From Bufo bufo (lineage: Eukaryota; Chordata; Amphibia; Anura; Bufonidae): 64,000 nt of DNA. Shown piece after piece: positions 43,602-55,220 of this stretch. The position numbers and the translations under genes are program-made. Every line of letters begins with the position of its first letter. Position 1 is the stretch's first letter. Below the pieces are notes generated by a model. The model did no database searches. It saw nothing but the letters and a program-made list of their open reading frames with translations, and had not been told where the DNA came from. The stretch lies in NCBI RefSeq assembly GCF_905171765.1, contig NC_053390.1, positions 333,900,294 to 333,964,293 of the forward strand, written 5' to 3'.

Positions 43602-46358
43602 CTGTCCCATTAACCTCATTCCCGGCGCCAAGCTGCCAAAAGCACACCTCTACAATCTCTCACAACCGGAAAGAATCGCAATGCGAACTTATATCTCTGA
43701 GAGTCTCGATAAGGGGCATATTCGTCCCTCAAAATCACCTGTTGCCGCTGTTTTTTTTTTGTTAAAAAAAAAGATGGCTCTCTGAGACCTTGCCTGGATT
43801 TTAGGGAGCTGAACCGTATCACGATTCGCGATCCCTATCCCCTTCCTCTGATCCCGGACCTCTTCAACCAAATTGTTGGGACCAAGGTTTTTTCCAAATT
43901 GGATTTGAGAGGCGCGTACAACCTAGTCAGGGTCAGAGAGGGGGATGAATGGAAAACGGCCTTTAATACCCCTAACGGGCATTTCGAGAATCTCGTTATA
44001 CCTTTCGGCCTGATGAATGCTCCGGCCGTCTTTCAGCATTTTGTTAACAGTATTTTCTACCATTTAATGGGGAAATTTGTATTGGTGTATATTGATGATA
44101 TTTAGATTTTTTCCCCTGATGTTCAGACCCATCAGGATCATCTTTTTCAGGTTCTGCGGATTCTGCGGGAAAATAAATTGTACGCCAAGCTGGAGAAATG
44201 TGTTTTTATGGTATCGGAGATTCAATTTCTGGGTTTTCTCCTCTCTGCTTCTGGTTTTCGCATGGATCCGGAGAAGGTCCGTGCTGTGCTTAAGTGGGAG
44301 CTTCCTGAGAATCAGAAGGCTTTGATGCGCTTTCTGGGTTTTGCGAACTATTACAGAAAGTTCATTTTGAATTATTCCTCTGTTGTCAAACGCCTCACTG
44401 ACATGACAAAAAAGGCGGCGGATTTTTCCTCTTGGTCGGAGGAGGCGCTTGCAGCTTTTTCTAAGATTAAAGAGAGTTTTGCGTCTGCTCCCATCTTGGT
44501 GCATCCCGATGTTTCCTTACCTTTTATTGTTGAGGTGGATGCTTCCGAGGTGGGTGTGGGTGCGGTATTGTCCCAGGGCCCTTCTCCTGCCAAATGGCGA
44601 CCCTGTGCCTTTTTCTCTAAAAAACTCTCCCCGGCAGAGAAAAACTATGATGTGGGAGATAGGGAGTTGTTGGCCATCAAGTTGGCTTTCGTTGTTGGAG
44701 GGGGGCAGGCACCCTATCACCGTTTTTACCGACCATAAGAATCTGGTGTACTTGGAGTCGGCCAAGCGTATGAATCAGAGACAGGCCAGATGGTCTCTGT
44801 TCTTCTCCAGATTCAATTTTGTCGTTACATTCCGCCCTGGGATCAAAAATGTGAAGGCTGATGCTCTCTCTCGCTGTTTTCCGGGAGGAGGAAACTCAGA
44901 GGACCCGGGTCCCATTTTGGCGGAGGGGGTAGTTGTTTCTGCTCTGTATTCTGATTTGGAGGCCGAGGTCCAGGCTGCCCAGACTGAGGCACCTGCCCGT
45001 TGTCCTTCTGGGAAGTTGTTTGTGCCTCCTGAGTTACGTCACAAACTCTTCAAGGAGCATCATGATACTGTTCTTGCTGGTCACCCCGGGAGTAGAGCCA
45101 CGGTAGATCTCATTGCTCGGAGATTTTGGTGGCCGGCTCTTCGTAAGTCGGTGGAGGGTTTTGTGGCTGCTTGTGAGACGTGCGCTCGCGCGAAGGTCCC
45201 TCGTTCACGGCCTTCAGGTACCCTTCTCCCGTTACCCATACCTTCCCGTCCTTGGACACACCTGTCCATGGACTTTATCACGGATCTTCCTCGTTCCTCA
45301 GGGAAGTCGGTGATTCTGGTGGTGGTGGACCGTTTTAGCAAGATGGCTCATTTCGTACCCTTCCCTGGTTTACCCGATGCTAAAGCGTTGGCGCAAGCTT
45401 TTGTCGACCATATTCTTAAATTGCATGGCATTCCCTCTGATGTTGTTTCCGATAGAGGCACGCAGTTTGTGTCCAGATTCTGGAAGGCTTTCTGTTCTCG
45501 CCTGGGGGTTCGGCTGTCCTTCTCTTCTGCTTTTCACCCGCAGTCGAATGGTCAGACTGAACGTGTCAATCAGAATCTGGAGACATATTTGCGCTGTTTT
45601 GTGGCAGAGAACCAGGAGAATTGGTGTTCATTTCTCCCTCTGGCTGAGTTTGCTCTGAACAACCGTCGTCAGGAATCTTCTGATAAGTCACCATTCTTTG
45701 GTTCCATCCGCAGTTTGGGACATTCTCGGGAGGGGCTCCTTCTGTTTTGCCTGAGGAGGAGAGATTTTCCTCGTCTTTGTCTACCATTTGGCAAAAGATT
45801 CAGAGTAATCTTAGAAAGATGAGTGAGAAATATAAGCGTGTGGCTGATAAGTGACGTGTGCCTGGTCCGGACCTGAATGTGGGTGATCTGGTGTGGTTGT
45901 CTACAAGAAATATTAAACTGAAGGTTCCCTCCTGGAAATTGGGTCCCAAGTTTATTGGGCCTTATAAAATCTTGTCAGTCGTCAATCCTGTTGCCTTCCG
46001 TCTTGATCTTCCACGGGTTTGGAAGATACATAATGTATTTCACAGATCTCTCTTAAAACGATATGTCCAGCCCACGGTACCCTCCTCTTTGCCTCCTCCT
46101 CCGATTTTGGTTGATGGCAATCTGGAGTTTGAGGTTTCCAGATTTGTGGACTCTCGCATTGTCCGTGGCTTTCTTCAGTACCTCGTTCATTGGAAGGGTT
46201 ATGGTCCTGAGGAGAGGATGTGGGTCCCGGTGTCGGACATTAAAGCCACTCGCCTCATCAGGGCATTTCATAGGGCTCATCCTGAGAAGGTGGGTCCTGG
46301 GTGTCCAGAGTCCACCCGTAGAGGGGGGGGGGGGGTACTGTCACTACCAGAGCTTTGA
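43602..46358 (+). pseudogene. pol: Gypsy Pol: RT, RNase H, integrase, chromodomain
   Basis: [13 protein letters not shown] (about 43725), [11 protein letters not shown] (about 43900), [11 protein letters not shown] (about 44005) and the catalytic VYIDD (44088-44102). RNase H: VEVDASEVGVGAVLSQ (about 44530). Integrase: a His2-Cys2 zinc finger (about 45050-45190), catalytic Asp in MDFITDLP (about 45270) and SDRGTQF (about 45450), and Glu in NGQTERVNQ (about 45550). The chromodomain LVHWKGYGPEERMWVP lies at about 46185-46235 and would steer integration to marked chromatin. Breaks: frame changes near 43590, 43770, 44700 and 45710, stops at 44103-44105 (right after YIDDI) and 45852-45854. Pol ends 20 bp inside the 3' LTR. 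Confidence 0.93.
46319..46335 (+). other. Polypurine tract of the Gypsy element
   Basis: GTAGAGGGGGGGGGGGGG immediately before TAC and the 3' LTR. This is the position and composition expected for the plus-strand DNA primer. Confidence 0.85.
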
Positions 46359-46991
46359 GACGTTCTCACAGCTCTGTTTCTCCACCCCTGTGATGATGTC
46401 ACTACTAGAGCTTGGAGGAGTTCCCTCTGTTTTGTTTCTCCGCCCCTGTGTTGAGGTCTTTACTTCCTCCCAGCTGTCCCTCCTGTGTTTGATTTCTCTG
46501 CCTTTAAATCACCCCTCCGCCTTTGTAGGGTGTGGATTATACTTTTCATTTGAGCTGTATCTCTCGCTTGAGTATCTTCACTTGTATGTTATCTTTCTAT
46601 GGACCTGAGTTCTGCTGAAGCAAGTACTTCAGATAGTGTCTGCTGACTTTGGATCTGTCTTCACTGCTGCTGCAGCTCCTTCAGTTAAGTGTGCAGACAT
46701 TGTGTGTTTCTGTTTGTTTTCTGACTGGACCCGAGGCGACCCCGGTTCCGTCCATATTCTGAGCAGGGCACCGGTGGCCGTGCCCCTTCCACTATTGTAG
46801 GGGTTACAGTGGTCATCAGCCTTAGGTACGCGGGCATGTCTCGATCCACCATTTGGATCTGGACATGTGCTTAGCAGCATAGGGAGAGCTTTTAGGGTCT
46901 GACAGGGGTCACCCTTTATCCTCCCTAGTTTGGGTCCGGTCAGTAGCTTATTCACTGTGTATGCTCTTGTTGCTCACATACAGACGTGACA
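46339..46991 (+). repeat. 3' LTR of the Gypsy element
   Basis: The same length as the 5' LTR (653 bp). Substitutions are seen around 46433-46442, 46502, 46519, 46630, 46701 and 46750. The frame ending pol extends about 20 bp into it. Confidence 0.97.
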
Positions 46992-47904
46992 ACGACATCT
47001 AAAAAAGCCGTCACTGTTCTGGAACAACATCCTTCGGACAGATGAGACCAAGATCAACTTGTACCAAAGTGATGGGAAGAGAAGAGATAGGAGAAGGAAA
47101 GGTACTGCTCATGATCCTAAACATACTACCTCATCAGTGAAGCTTGGTGGTGGTAGTGTCATGGCGTTGGCATGTATGGCTTCCAATGGAACTGGTTCTC
47201 TTGTATTTATTGATGATATGACTGCTGACAAAAGCAGCAGGATGAATTCTGAAGTGTTTCGGGCAATATTATCTGCTCATATTCAGCCAAATGCTTCAGA
47301 ACTCATTGGACGGCGCTTCACAGTGCAGATGGACAATGACCCAAAGCATACTGCAAAAGCATCCAATGAGTTTTTTAAGGGAAAGAAGTGGAATGTTATG
47401 CAATGGCAAGTCAATCACCTGACCTGAATCCAATTGAACATGCATTTCACTTGCTGAAGACAAAACTGAAGGGAAAATGCCCCAAGAACAAGCAGGAACT
47501 GAAGACAGTTGCAGTAGAGGCCTGGCAGAGCATCACCAGGGATTTAACCCAGCATCTGGTGATGTCTATGCGTTCCAGACTTCAGGCTGTAATTGACTGC
47601 AAAGGATTTGCAACCAAATATTAAAAAGTGAAAGTTTGATTTATGATTATTATTCTGTCCCATTACTTTTGGTCCCTTAACAAGTGGGAGGCACATATGC
47701 AAACAGTTGTAATTCCTACATCATTCACCTGATTTGGATAGAAATACCCTCAAATTAAATCTCACAGTCTGCAGTTAAAGCAGTTAAATTTCATTTCAAA
47801 TCCATTGTGGTGGTGTATAGAGCCAAAAAATTTAGAATTGTGTTGATGTACCAATATTTATGGACCTGACTGTACCAATATTTATGGACCCGGACCTGAC
47901 TGTA

Positions 47905-48480
47905 TGTTCCACCATATGTCCACATTGTAAAATAGTATAGGCACTGATCCTTAGTGGTTCACTTTTACCTACACCCATCCTATCAATCATACCTTGGCGC
48001 CCCTGTGCTATTCGCTTCTCTGCCCACCCACCATCTGGGCCATCTAGGAGAAGCACACAGACTTATTTTAATTTTTTATGATTTCTGCACATACCTGTAC
48101 ACACAAGCACTGCTATACAAATAGGGCGCGGCCTCGGGAACGATCCCCTACCACCCCCACCAACCTCCCCTAAACATCCCAGTGCTTACCAATAGTCCTC
48201 CTGGCGCTCCTCAATCTATTTTTTCCTTCTTTTTTTACTACCATAATTTTTCTCTCCCTCATCAATATATCGAGGGTTAACAGCCAAACAAAACTCATTA
48301 TTTATTATCCCGATTCTGCAGTTTGCAGAAACATCCCATATGTGGTTGTAAACTGATATAAGGGCACACGGCAGGGCGCAGAAGAAAAGGAGCGCCATAT
48401 GGTTTTTGGAAGGCAGATTTTGCTGCACTGGTTTTTAGACACCATGTCCCATTTGAAGCCCCCCTGATGCTCCCCTACAG
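47905..48480. other. No gene seen
   Basis: Mixed-composition DNA between the Tc1-like element and the second ~300-bp-repeat element. No recognisable repeat. Confidence 0.45.
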
Positions 48481-50000
48481 TAGAAACTCCCAAAAGTGAC
48501 CCCATTTTGGAAACTACAAGATAAGGTGACAGTTTTATGGGTACTATTTTTGTGTATGTATGATTTTTAGTCGCTCTATATTATGTTTTTTGTGAGGAAA
48601 GGTAACCAAAAAATGGCTGTTTTGGCACCAATTAAATTTTTGTTTTTTACAGTGTGTTCATCTGACAGGTTAGATCATGTTCTATATTTATAGAGCAGGT
48701 TGTTACCGATGCAATGATATCAAATATGTATACTTTCTTTGTTTGCTTGTTTCAGTTTTACATAATAAAGTATTTTTGAAAAAAATTATGTTTTTGTGTC
48801 TTAATTTTTTTTTATTGTTCCGCTAATCATCTTGTGCGGGGGGCTTGTTTTTTGCAGAATGAGTTGACGTTTTAATTGGTACCATTTTTGGGTACATATG
48901 ATTTTTTTGATCATTTAATATTACACTTTATGGGGCAAGGTGACCAAAAATTGGTTGTTTTGGCAGTTTTTATTTATTTATTTTTACAGTGTTCAGCTGA
49001 GATGTTAGGTCATGTGATATTTTTATAGAGCAGGTCATTACAGACGCGGAAATACCTAATATGTATACTTTATCTTATTTATTTAAGTTTTACACAATAA
49101 TAGCATTTTTTAAACCAAAGAAATTATGCTTTAGCATCTCCATAGTCTGAGAGCCATAGCTTTTTTGACCGATTGTCTTAGCTAGGGTCTAATTTTTTTC
49201 TGGATGAGTTGATGATTTGATTGGTACTATTTTGGGGGGCATATGCCTTTTTGATCACTTGGTGTTGCACTTTGGCAGTTTTTTTTCTTTCTTTTTTTTC
49301 TTTTTTTTACGGTGCTCACCTGAGAGATTAGGTCATTTGATATTTTTAGAGAGCAGGTTGTTACTGATGCGACGATACCTAATATGTATACTTTTTTATT
49401 TATTTCACTTCAATACAATAATAGCATTTTTGAAACAATAAAAAAAGATGTTTTAGTGTCTCCATAGTCTGAGAGCTATAGTTTTTTTTTTTTTTTTGAC
49501 CGATTGTCCTATAAAGAGTCTTTTTTTGAGGGATGAGATAACAGTTTGAATGGTACTATTATGGGGGGCATACACCTTTTTGGTCGCTTGGTGTTGCTCT
49601 TTATATGATGTTATGTGACAAAAATAGCTTTTTTGACACAGTTTTTATTTTTATTTTTACTGTGTTTATCAGACGGGGTGGAGCAGGTAATATTTTTATG
49701 GAGTTGGTCGTTATCAATGCAGCAATACCTAATATGTGTGTTTTTTCTTTTTTTTTCTATTTTTTATTATAAAATCTGGGGAAAGGGCCATCTTATTTTT
49801 TACTTAAAGCTTTTTTTTTTATTAAAAACACTTATTTTAAAACTTTTTTTTAAACTTTATTTCTGTTCCACACTGGGACTTCAACATTTGGGGGTCTGAT
49901 CCTCTCTGCAATGCATTACAATACATCTGTATTATAATGCACTAGCTGTTAATGTAGTACACTGAGTAATACACTAGACCTAACTCTTTCATTGACCTGT
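48481..50000. repeat. Long non-coding element with ~300-bp internal repeats, copy 2
   Basis: The same building blocks as 35184-37260. Anchors TACATATGATTTTTTTGATC or GGCATATGCCTTTTTG lie at about 48545, 48889, 49237 and 49565, followed by GTGACCAAAAATTGG-like, TTTTGGCAGTTTTTATT, TCATGTGATATTTTTATAGAGCAGG-like and CCTAATATGTATAC blocks. Period about 330-345 bp here. Ends not defined. Confidence 0.65.
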
Positions 50001-51290
50001 AATACTGACGCACAGTAATTCAACACAGCTAACAGAAGGGATTGACTATGAATTTTGGTGCCCTGCACAGTGATGTAGACAGCGATAGATTACAACTGCC
50101 TGTAATATTGATGATACAGTACCTACAGAACAGATTAAGTATAAATATTGGCACTAGAACATAATGCTCACGGCAATACACTCCCGTGTATTCCAAGCCT
50201 TGAGCCAGCAAGTAGGATAAATATGGTAGGGGGCCTGGGTATACCAGGTATACCACATTTATTGCAATTCATGAGGAATTAATTCAGAGCAAATTAAATT
50301 TCTTCACAAAGTTCGGCAAATCGTCCGAATCTAATTTTTTAAAACTTGGCTCATCTCTAGTCATTAATATCAATATAAGGATAAGTCATTATTATATGAT
50401 CAGTGGGTGTCCGCTCTTCTGCTGTTAAAAAATCCTCTGGTGAGATCTGCGTCCTCCTCATGACATACCAAGCACAGAGCAGCATATTGTATAGTGACCG
50501 TGCTTGGTATATTGCAGTCCAGGCCCATTCACTTCAATGAGAATGATCTGAAGATAGGCCATGTGACCCTTGACATCACTGGCCTAATAACACTTGTATT
50601 GGCTAATTCAGTTTGTTCTAACCAACTGTTATTTTTTGTATTTATAGTAAATATAGAATTGTTCTCAGCTAGTCATGATCAGCTTCAGACAGGATTTTGA
50701 CAGGACTTTCTTTTCCGTCCTGGATAATGGAAACCAGACAGATCCGTTCTGCTTGCCCATAGTCATTCTGTTTTGATGGATCAAAACAGAATGCCTCTAA
50801 AGGTTTCTGTTTTGAATTCCGTCTTACAAATTCTGTTATTTTCCATTATAACCACGTAATAATGAAAAAAATTATGGAATCCGTAAAGCTGATGTAAACC
50901 TGCCCTAACTTGTAAGATAAATGTATCTCTAGTCTATGACAGGCCAATGTTATTTTATTGTGTCAGCTAAGACAATATCAGAAATCCAGCTGTTTTGTGG
51001 ACATTCTTATGCAGTACTTTAGTTTTGGGCTTCATTATAATTAGGACATTTGGAAAAATAAACAGGTTATGGATCTTGGTATGCAGCGATGGAAAAACAT
51101 GTATTTTATTTTAAAGGATTTTTATTGTGCAAAAATAGTAAACCATAAGGAAAAACTATATATGTATTTGTATATGTATTGCTATTGTTTTGTTTGTACT
51201 GATACAGAGAATAAAGTTATAATGTTATTTATGTTGAAAAATAAACACAACAAAATGTATAATGTTATCAAGTAAAAAAGTTATTCAGTA
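50001..51290. other. Low-information DNA with one hAT-type right end at 50359
   Basis: The sequence up to 50359 ends TTGGCTCATCTCTA, the complement of the TAGAGATGAGCC ends seen on frog hAT elements. A matching left end with GTCATTAA was not found, so it is an orphan. A possible TAA-type MITE with palindromic CTGTTTTGA/TCAAAACAG lies at about 50700-50900. No genes. Confidence 0.45.
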
Positions 51291-51641
51291 AGTTAAGTGT
51301 TCGAGAAGCCTTTAATTATGGGATATTTGATAGGGAGACCACAGGGACAGTGCAGGGACAGTGTAGGGAGATAGTAGGGAGAGTTTTTACACACTGTAGA
51401 GTGAGCATAAAGAGAGCATAGACAGACTGCAGGGACAGTGCAGGCTCTCAAATCTGAAGCTGAAGGGATCCATAAGAGGCAGCCCACATTGCATCAATCC
51501 TTGTGTAGGGCACAGAGCTATCTGACTGAACAGTGTCCATCTTGTTTAATAAATAAGCAATTCAATTAGGCCTTGATTCTCAAAATGGGGTGAATAATCT
51601 GTGTAATTTATTTGTTATTGGGGTGTCCACTTTGTTAAATA

Positions 51642-53204
51642 CACTGCGTGCAGAATTATTAGGCAAATGAGTATTTTGACCACATCATCCTCTTTATGCA
51701 TGTTGTCTTACTCCTAGCTGTATAGGCTCGAAAGCCTACTACCAATTAAGCATATTAGGTGATGTGCATCTCTGTAATGAGAAGGGGTGTGGTCTAATGA
51801 CATCAACACCCTATATTAGGTGTGCATAATTATTAGGCAACTTCCTTTCCTTTGGCAAAATGGGTCAAAAGAAGGACTTGACAGGCTCAGAAAAGTCAAA
51901 AATAGTGAGATATCTTGCAGAGGGATGCAGCACTCTTAAAATTGCAAAGCTTCTGAATCGTGATCATCGAACAATCAAGCGTTTCATTCAAAATAGTCAA
52001 CAGGGTCGCAAGAAGCGTGTGGAAAAACCAAGGCGCAAAATAACTGCCCATGAACTGAGAAAAGTCAAGCGTGCAGCTGCCAAGATGCCACTTGCCACCA
52101 GTTTGGCCATATTTCAGAGCTGCAACATCACTGGAGTGACCAAAAGCACAAGGTGTGCAATACTCAGAGACATGGCCAAGGTAAGAAAGGCTGAAAGACG
52201 ACCACCACTGAACAAGACACACAAGCTGAAACGTCAAGACTGGGCCAAGAAATATCTCAAGACTGATTTTTCTAAGGTTTTATGGACTGATGAAATGAGA
52301 GTGAGTCTTGATGGGCCAGATGGATGGGCCCGTGGCTGGATTGGAAAAGGGCAGAGAGCTCCAGTCCGACCCAGACGCCAGCAAGGTGGAGGTGGAGTAC
52401 TGGTTTGGGCTGGTATCATCAAAGATGAGCTTGTGGGGCCTTTTCGGGTTGAGGATTGAGTCAAGCTCAACTCCCAGTCCTACTGCCAGTTTCTGGAAGA
52501 CACCTTCTTCAAGCAGTGGTACAGGAAGAAGTCTGCATCCTTCAAGAAAAACATGATTTTCATGCAGGACAATGCTCCATCACACGCGTCCAAGTACTCC
52601 ACAGCGTGGCTGGCAAGAAAGGGTATAAAAGAAGAAAATCTAATGACATGGCCTCCTTGTTCACCTGATCTGAACCCCATTGAGAACCTGTGGTCCATCA
52701 TCAAATGTGAGATTTACAAGGAGGGAAAACAGTACACCTCTCTGAACAGTGTCTGGGAGGCTGTGGTTGCTGCTGCACGCAATGTTGATGGTGAATAGAT
52801 CAAAACACTGACAGAATCCATGGATGGCAGGCTTTTGAGTGTCCTTGCAAAGAAAGGTGGCTATATTAGTCACTGATTTGTTTTTGTTTTGTTTTTGAAT
52901 GTCAGAAATGTATATTTGTGAATGTTGAGATGTTATATTGGTTTCACTGGTAAAAATAAATAAGTGAAATGGGTATATATTTGTTTTTTGTTAAGTTGCC
53001 TAATAATTATGCACAGTAATATTCACCTGCACACACAGATATCCCCCTAAAATAGCTAAAACTAAAAACAAACTAAAAACTACTTCCAAAAATATTCAGC
53101 TTTGATATTAATGAGTTTTTTGGGTTCAATGAGAACATGGTTGTTGTTCAATAATAAAATTAATCCTCAAAAATACAACTTGCCTAATAATTCTGCACTC
53201 CCTG
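51642..53204 (+). mobile_element. Tc1-like (DD37E) element, nearly intact
   Basis: 1563 bp flanked by TA (51640-51641, 53205-53206) inside a unit whose intact neighbours read AAATAGATAAG. Outer inverted repeats: CACTGCGTGCAGAATTATTA and the complement CAGGGAGTGCAGAATTATTA. Inner copies of the same motif at about 51825-51845 and 52993-53013 give an IR/DR-like layout with two transposase sites per end. The transposase is full length with two nonsense codons. Confidence 0.95.
51860..52876 (+). pseudogene. DD37E Tc1-like transposase, two nonsense codons
   Basis: 338 codons from MGQKKDLTGSEK. N-terminal HTH (IAKLLNRDHRTIKRFI) and a basic linker with GRKKRVEKPRRK. Catalytic Asp in WTDEMRV (about 52287), Asp in MQDNAPSH (about 52567) and Glu in NPIENLW (about 52681), with 37 residues between the last two. 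In-frame TGA at 52457-52459 and TAG at 52796-52798 are the only visible lesions, and both can be explained by single substitutions. The frame is otherwise intact to the TGA at 52874-52876. Spacing matches the DD37E group of Tc1-like transposons (TRT-like), known for patchy distribution in vertebrates. Confidence 0.95.
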
Positions 53205-53353
53205 TAGATAAGCAATTCCATTACACCCTGATTCCCAAATTGGGGTAAATAAGCTGTCAAATACTACTGTTATTGGTGTGCCAACCTTGTTTAATAGACA
53301 AGCAATTCTATAATGCCTTGATTCTCAAGTTGGGGTGAATAAGCTATGTAATT

Positions 53354-54941
53354 GTATAGAATACTGGCAGACTGGCACTCTCAACACGTGGAGTCGTATG
53401 GTTTAAGTGCAGATCACAAAATTTATTAATAAGTACATAAAAAGTTAAAAAATGAGAAAATGAGAAAATGCATACATTAACAATAAGTTATCGCAATGTG
53501 GTGCCAATGATGACAAATAATATCAGTATCATATATTCACTTCTTCTGTATTGTAAGTCCTTTTTTATAATAATTCATATAATATCCATAAACAAGGATA
53601 AAATGAGAAAAAAAGGAAAAAGATCCTCCTTCTTACTCTCCTTAACGGAAGAAGGTCCAATGATATAGATATTCCAGTTGTAGTGAGCTTTGGGTATAAT
53701 ATTTCTTTTGTACCTTAAGCAGACTTTATAGTTTGACAATTTAAGATATATCTGGTAACAACCCACCTTGTGGGCTTACCTTTATATCGATCAGTCACTC
53801 TGTTATTTCACAGTATGTTTGATAGCAACCCACTATGTGGGCTTACCTCTCCTTCGTGTCGGTCAGTCACTCGGATATTCTGGGGCCTGCTGAAAGCCGG
53901 CGTCCTGGCTATTGCTTGGTCAGCGTCCCACGTGGATTCAGAGACGAGTTCGTCGCTCCGGAAGTGACGTATCGGCACTAGGGTTTTGTTCGTTGATACT
54001 TTTCTTCCGGCTTTCTATAGCTCAGACTTTGTTGCGGCCGGTTGAATTTACAGTGCACTGTTGTTCCATAAGATGTAGAGAATATCTTCTTATAAATGGG
54101 TCATAATTAGATCTTTGATCGGATCACTGGAAACCAAACGCGTTTCGAGGACACCTCTCCCTTTCTTCAGTGGCAATGACCAATTACTTTGCTTGGCCCT
54201 TGGGGATCTCGGACACCACTTCAACACTTGGCTGCGGGCTCGGTGGAGCTGATGTGTTTTATCCTCCTCCAATTGATCGCGTAGCAGCCTGTCAAAGGAC
54301 CTGGCTTTCAGCAGGCCCCAGAATATCCGAGTGACTGACCGACACGAAGGAGAGGTAAGCCCACATAGTGGGTTGCTATCAAACATACTGTGAAATAACA
54401 GAGTGACTGATCGATATAAAGGTAAGCCCACAAGGTGGGTTGTTACCAGATATATCTTAAATTGTCAAACTATAAAGTCTGCTTAAGGTACAAAAGAAAT
54501 ATTATACCCAAAGCTCACTACAACTGGAATATCTATATCATTGGACCTTCTTCCGTTAAGGAGAGTAAGAAGGAGGATCTTTTTCCTTTTTTTCTCATTT
54601 TATCCTTGTTTATGGATATTATATGAATTATTATAAAAAAGGACTTACAATACAGAAGAAGTGAATATATGACTCTGATATTATTTGTCATCATTGGCAC
54701 CACATTGCGATAACTTATTGTTAATGTATGCATTTTCTCATTTTCTCATTTTTTAACTTTTTATGTACTTATTAATAAATTTTGTGATCTGCACTTAAAC
54801 CATACGACTCCACGTGTTGAGAGTGCCAGTCTTCCAGTATTCTATATATTTTGTAATCATGAAGGGTGATTCATTTATAGACTAGAGCACCTCTTAGTGG
54901 TTGCGAGTGGGTGGAGCTATTTCCTATATTTTCCCTTTTGA
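53354..54941 (-). mobile_element. PLE-derived fold-back: 545-bp arms, 13-bp duplication
   Basis: The left arm 53354-53898 pairs with 54303-54846. I counted only a few differences, near 53367 and 53528. The centre (53899-54302) carries a hammerhead-like core on the minus strand (54142-54170) and an ~80-bp segment shared with the hAT MITE at 37764. The flanks AGCTATGTAATTG (53341-53353 and 54942-54954) are a 13-bp duplication inside the ~90-bp array, a length typical of target-primed insertion. The tail 54847-54941 is unique. No protein is encoded. I read it as a non-autonomous Penelope-like derivative, possibly from an inverted dimer. Confidence 0.75.
54142..54170 (-). ncRNA. Hammerhead ribozyme-like core
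   Basis: On the minus strand: CTGAAGA (54170-54164), a stem-loop with GAGG and CCTC, then GAAAC (54146-54142) followed by GCGTTT. CTGANGA and GAAA are the hammerhead boxes. The GAAACGCGT context is the same as at 31138 and 60710. Function not shown. Confidence 0.5.
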
Positions 54942-55220
54942 AGCTATGTAATTGACCTGTTATTGGGGTGCCCGCCTTGCTACATAGATAAGAAATTATA
55001 TTACGCCTTGGTTCCAAAATTGGGGTGAATAAGCTGCCCAATACTACTGTTATAGGGTGCCCACCTTGTTTAATAGATAAGCAATTCTATTACGCCTTGA
55101 TTCTCAAATTGGGGTGAATAAGCTGTGTAATTTAACTGTTATTGGGGTGTCCACCTTGTTAAATAGATAAGCAATTCTATTAAGCCTTGATTCCCAAATT
55201 GTGGTGAATAAGCTGCCTAA

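Larger units (their letters stand above)
41464..46991 (+). mobile_element. Ty3/Gypsy chromovirus, complete with both LTRs
   Basis: 5528 bp: 653-bp LTRs at 41464-42116 and 46339-46991, flanked by ACGAC (41459-41463 and 46992-46996). By eye the LTRs differ at about 8 positions (about 1.2%), so insertion is recent. The internal region encodes gag-protease, then RT-RNase H-integrase with a chromodomain. The order RT before integrase plus chromodomain defines a chromovirus. Pol carries frameshifts and stops, several at homopolymers. It inserted into the Tc1-like transposase, so it is younger than that element. Confidence 0.97.
41094..47624 (+). pseudogene. Tc1-like transposase (two halves around a Gypsy insertion)
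   Basis: The N-terminal half (41094-41463) has the second HTH region (TKRPGRPWKTTVVDDRRI) and ends ...RLEFGKR. The C-terminal half resumes at 46997 as HLKKPSLFWNNILRTDETK. Catalytic residues are Asp in RTDETK, Asp in MDNDPKH and Glu in NPIEHAF, with 34 residues between the last two (DD34E). A one-base loss near 47405 shifts the frame just before the PDLNPIE block. The first HTH is absent because the 5' end is lost. Dead on three counts: N-terminal loss, insertion and frameshift. Confidence 0.92.
41066..47872 (+). mobile_element. Tc1-like (DD34E) element split by a Gypsy retrotransposon
   Basis: Transposase halves lie at 41094-41463 and 46992-47624. Joining them at the 5-bp duplication restores the frame. 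The right inverted repeat ends CCAATATTTATGGACCTGACTG (47851-47872) before TA. That end is repeated in part at 47875-47902. The left inverted repeat and the first transposase codons are missing, and the element starts directly at the TTAA MITE. Without the Gypsy it is about 1.3 kb. Confidence 0.9.

Noticed and set aside
51069..51275. 68-codon frame in AT-rich DNA near a poly-A-like context
   Set aside because: No domain, Lys/Asn/Tyr-rich as expected from AT-rich DNA, and no conserved neighbour.
53468..54733. Pairs of identical 63-66-codon frames on opposite strands
   Set aside because: They are mirror images produced by the 545-bp inverted repeat, not duplicated genes.
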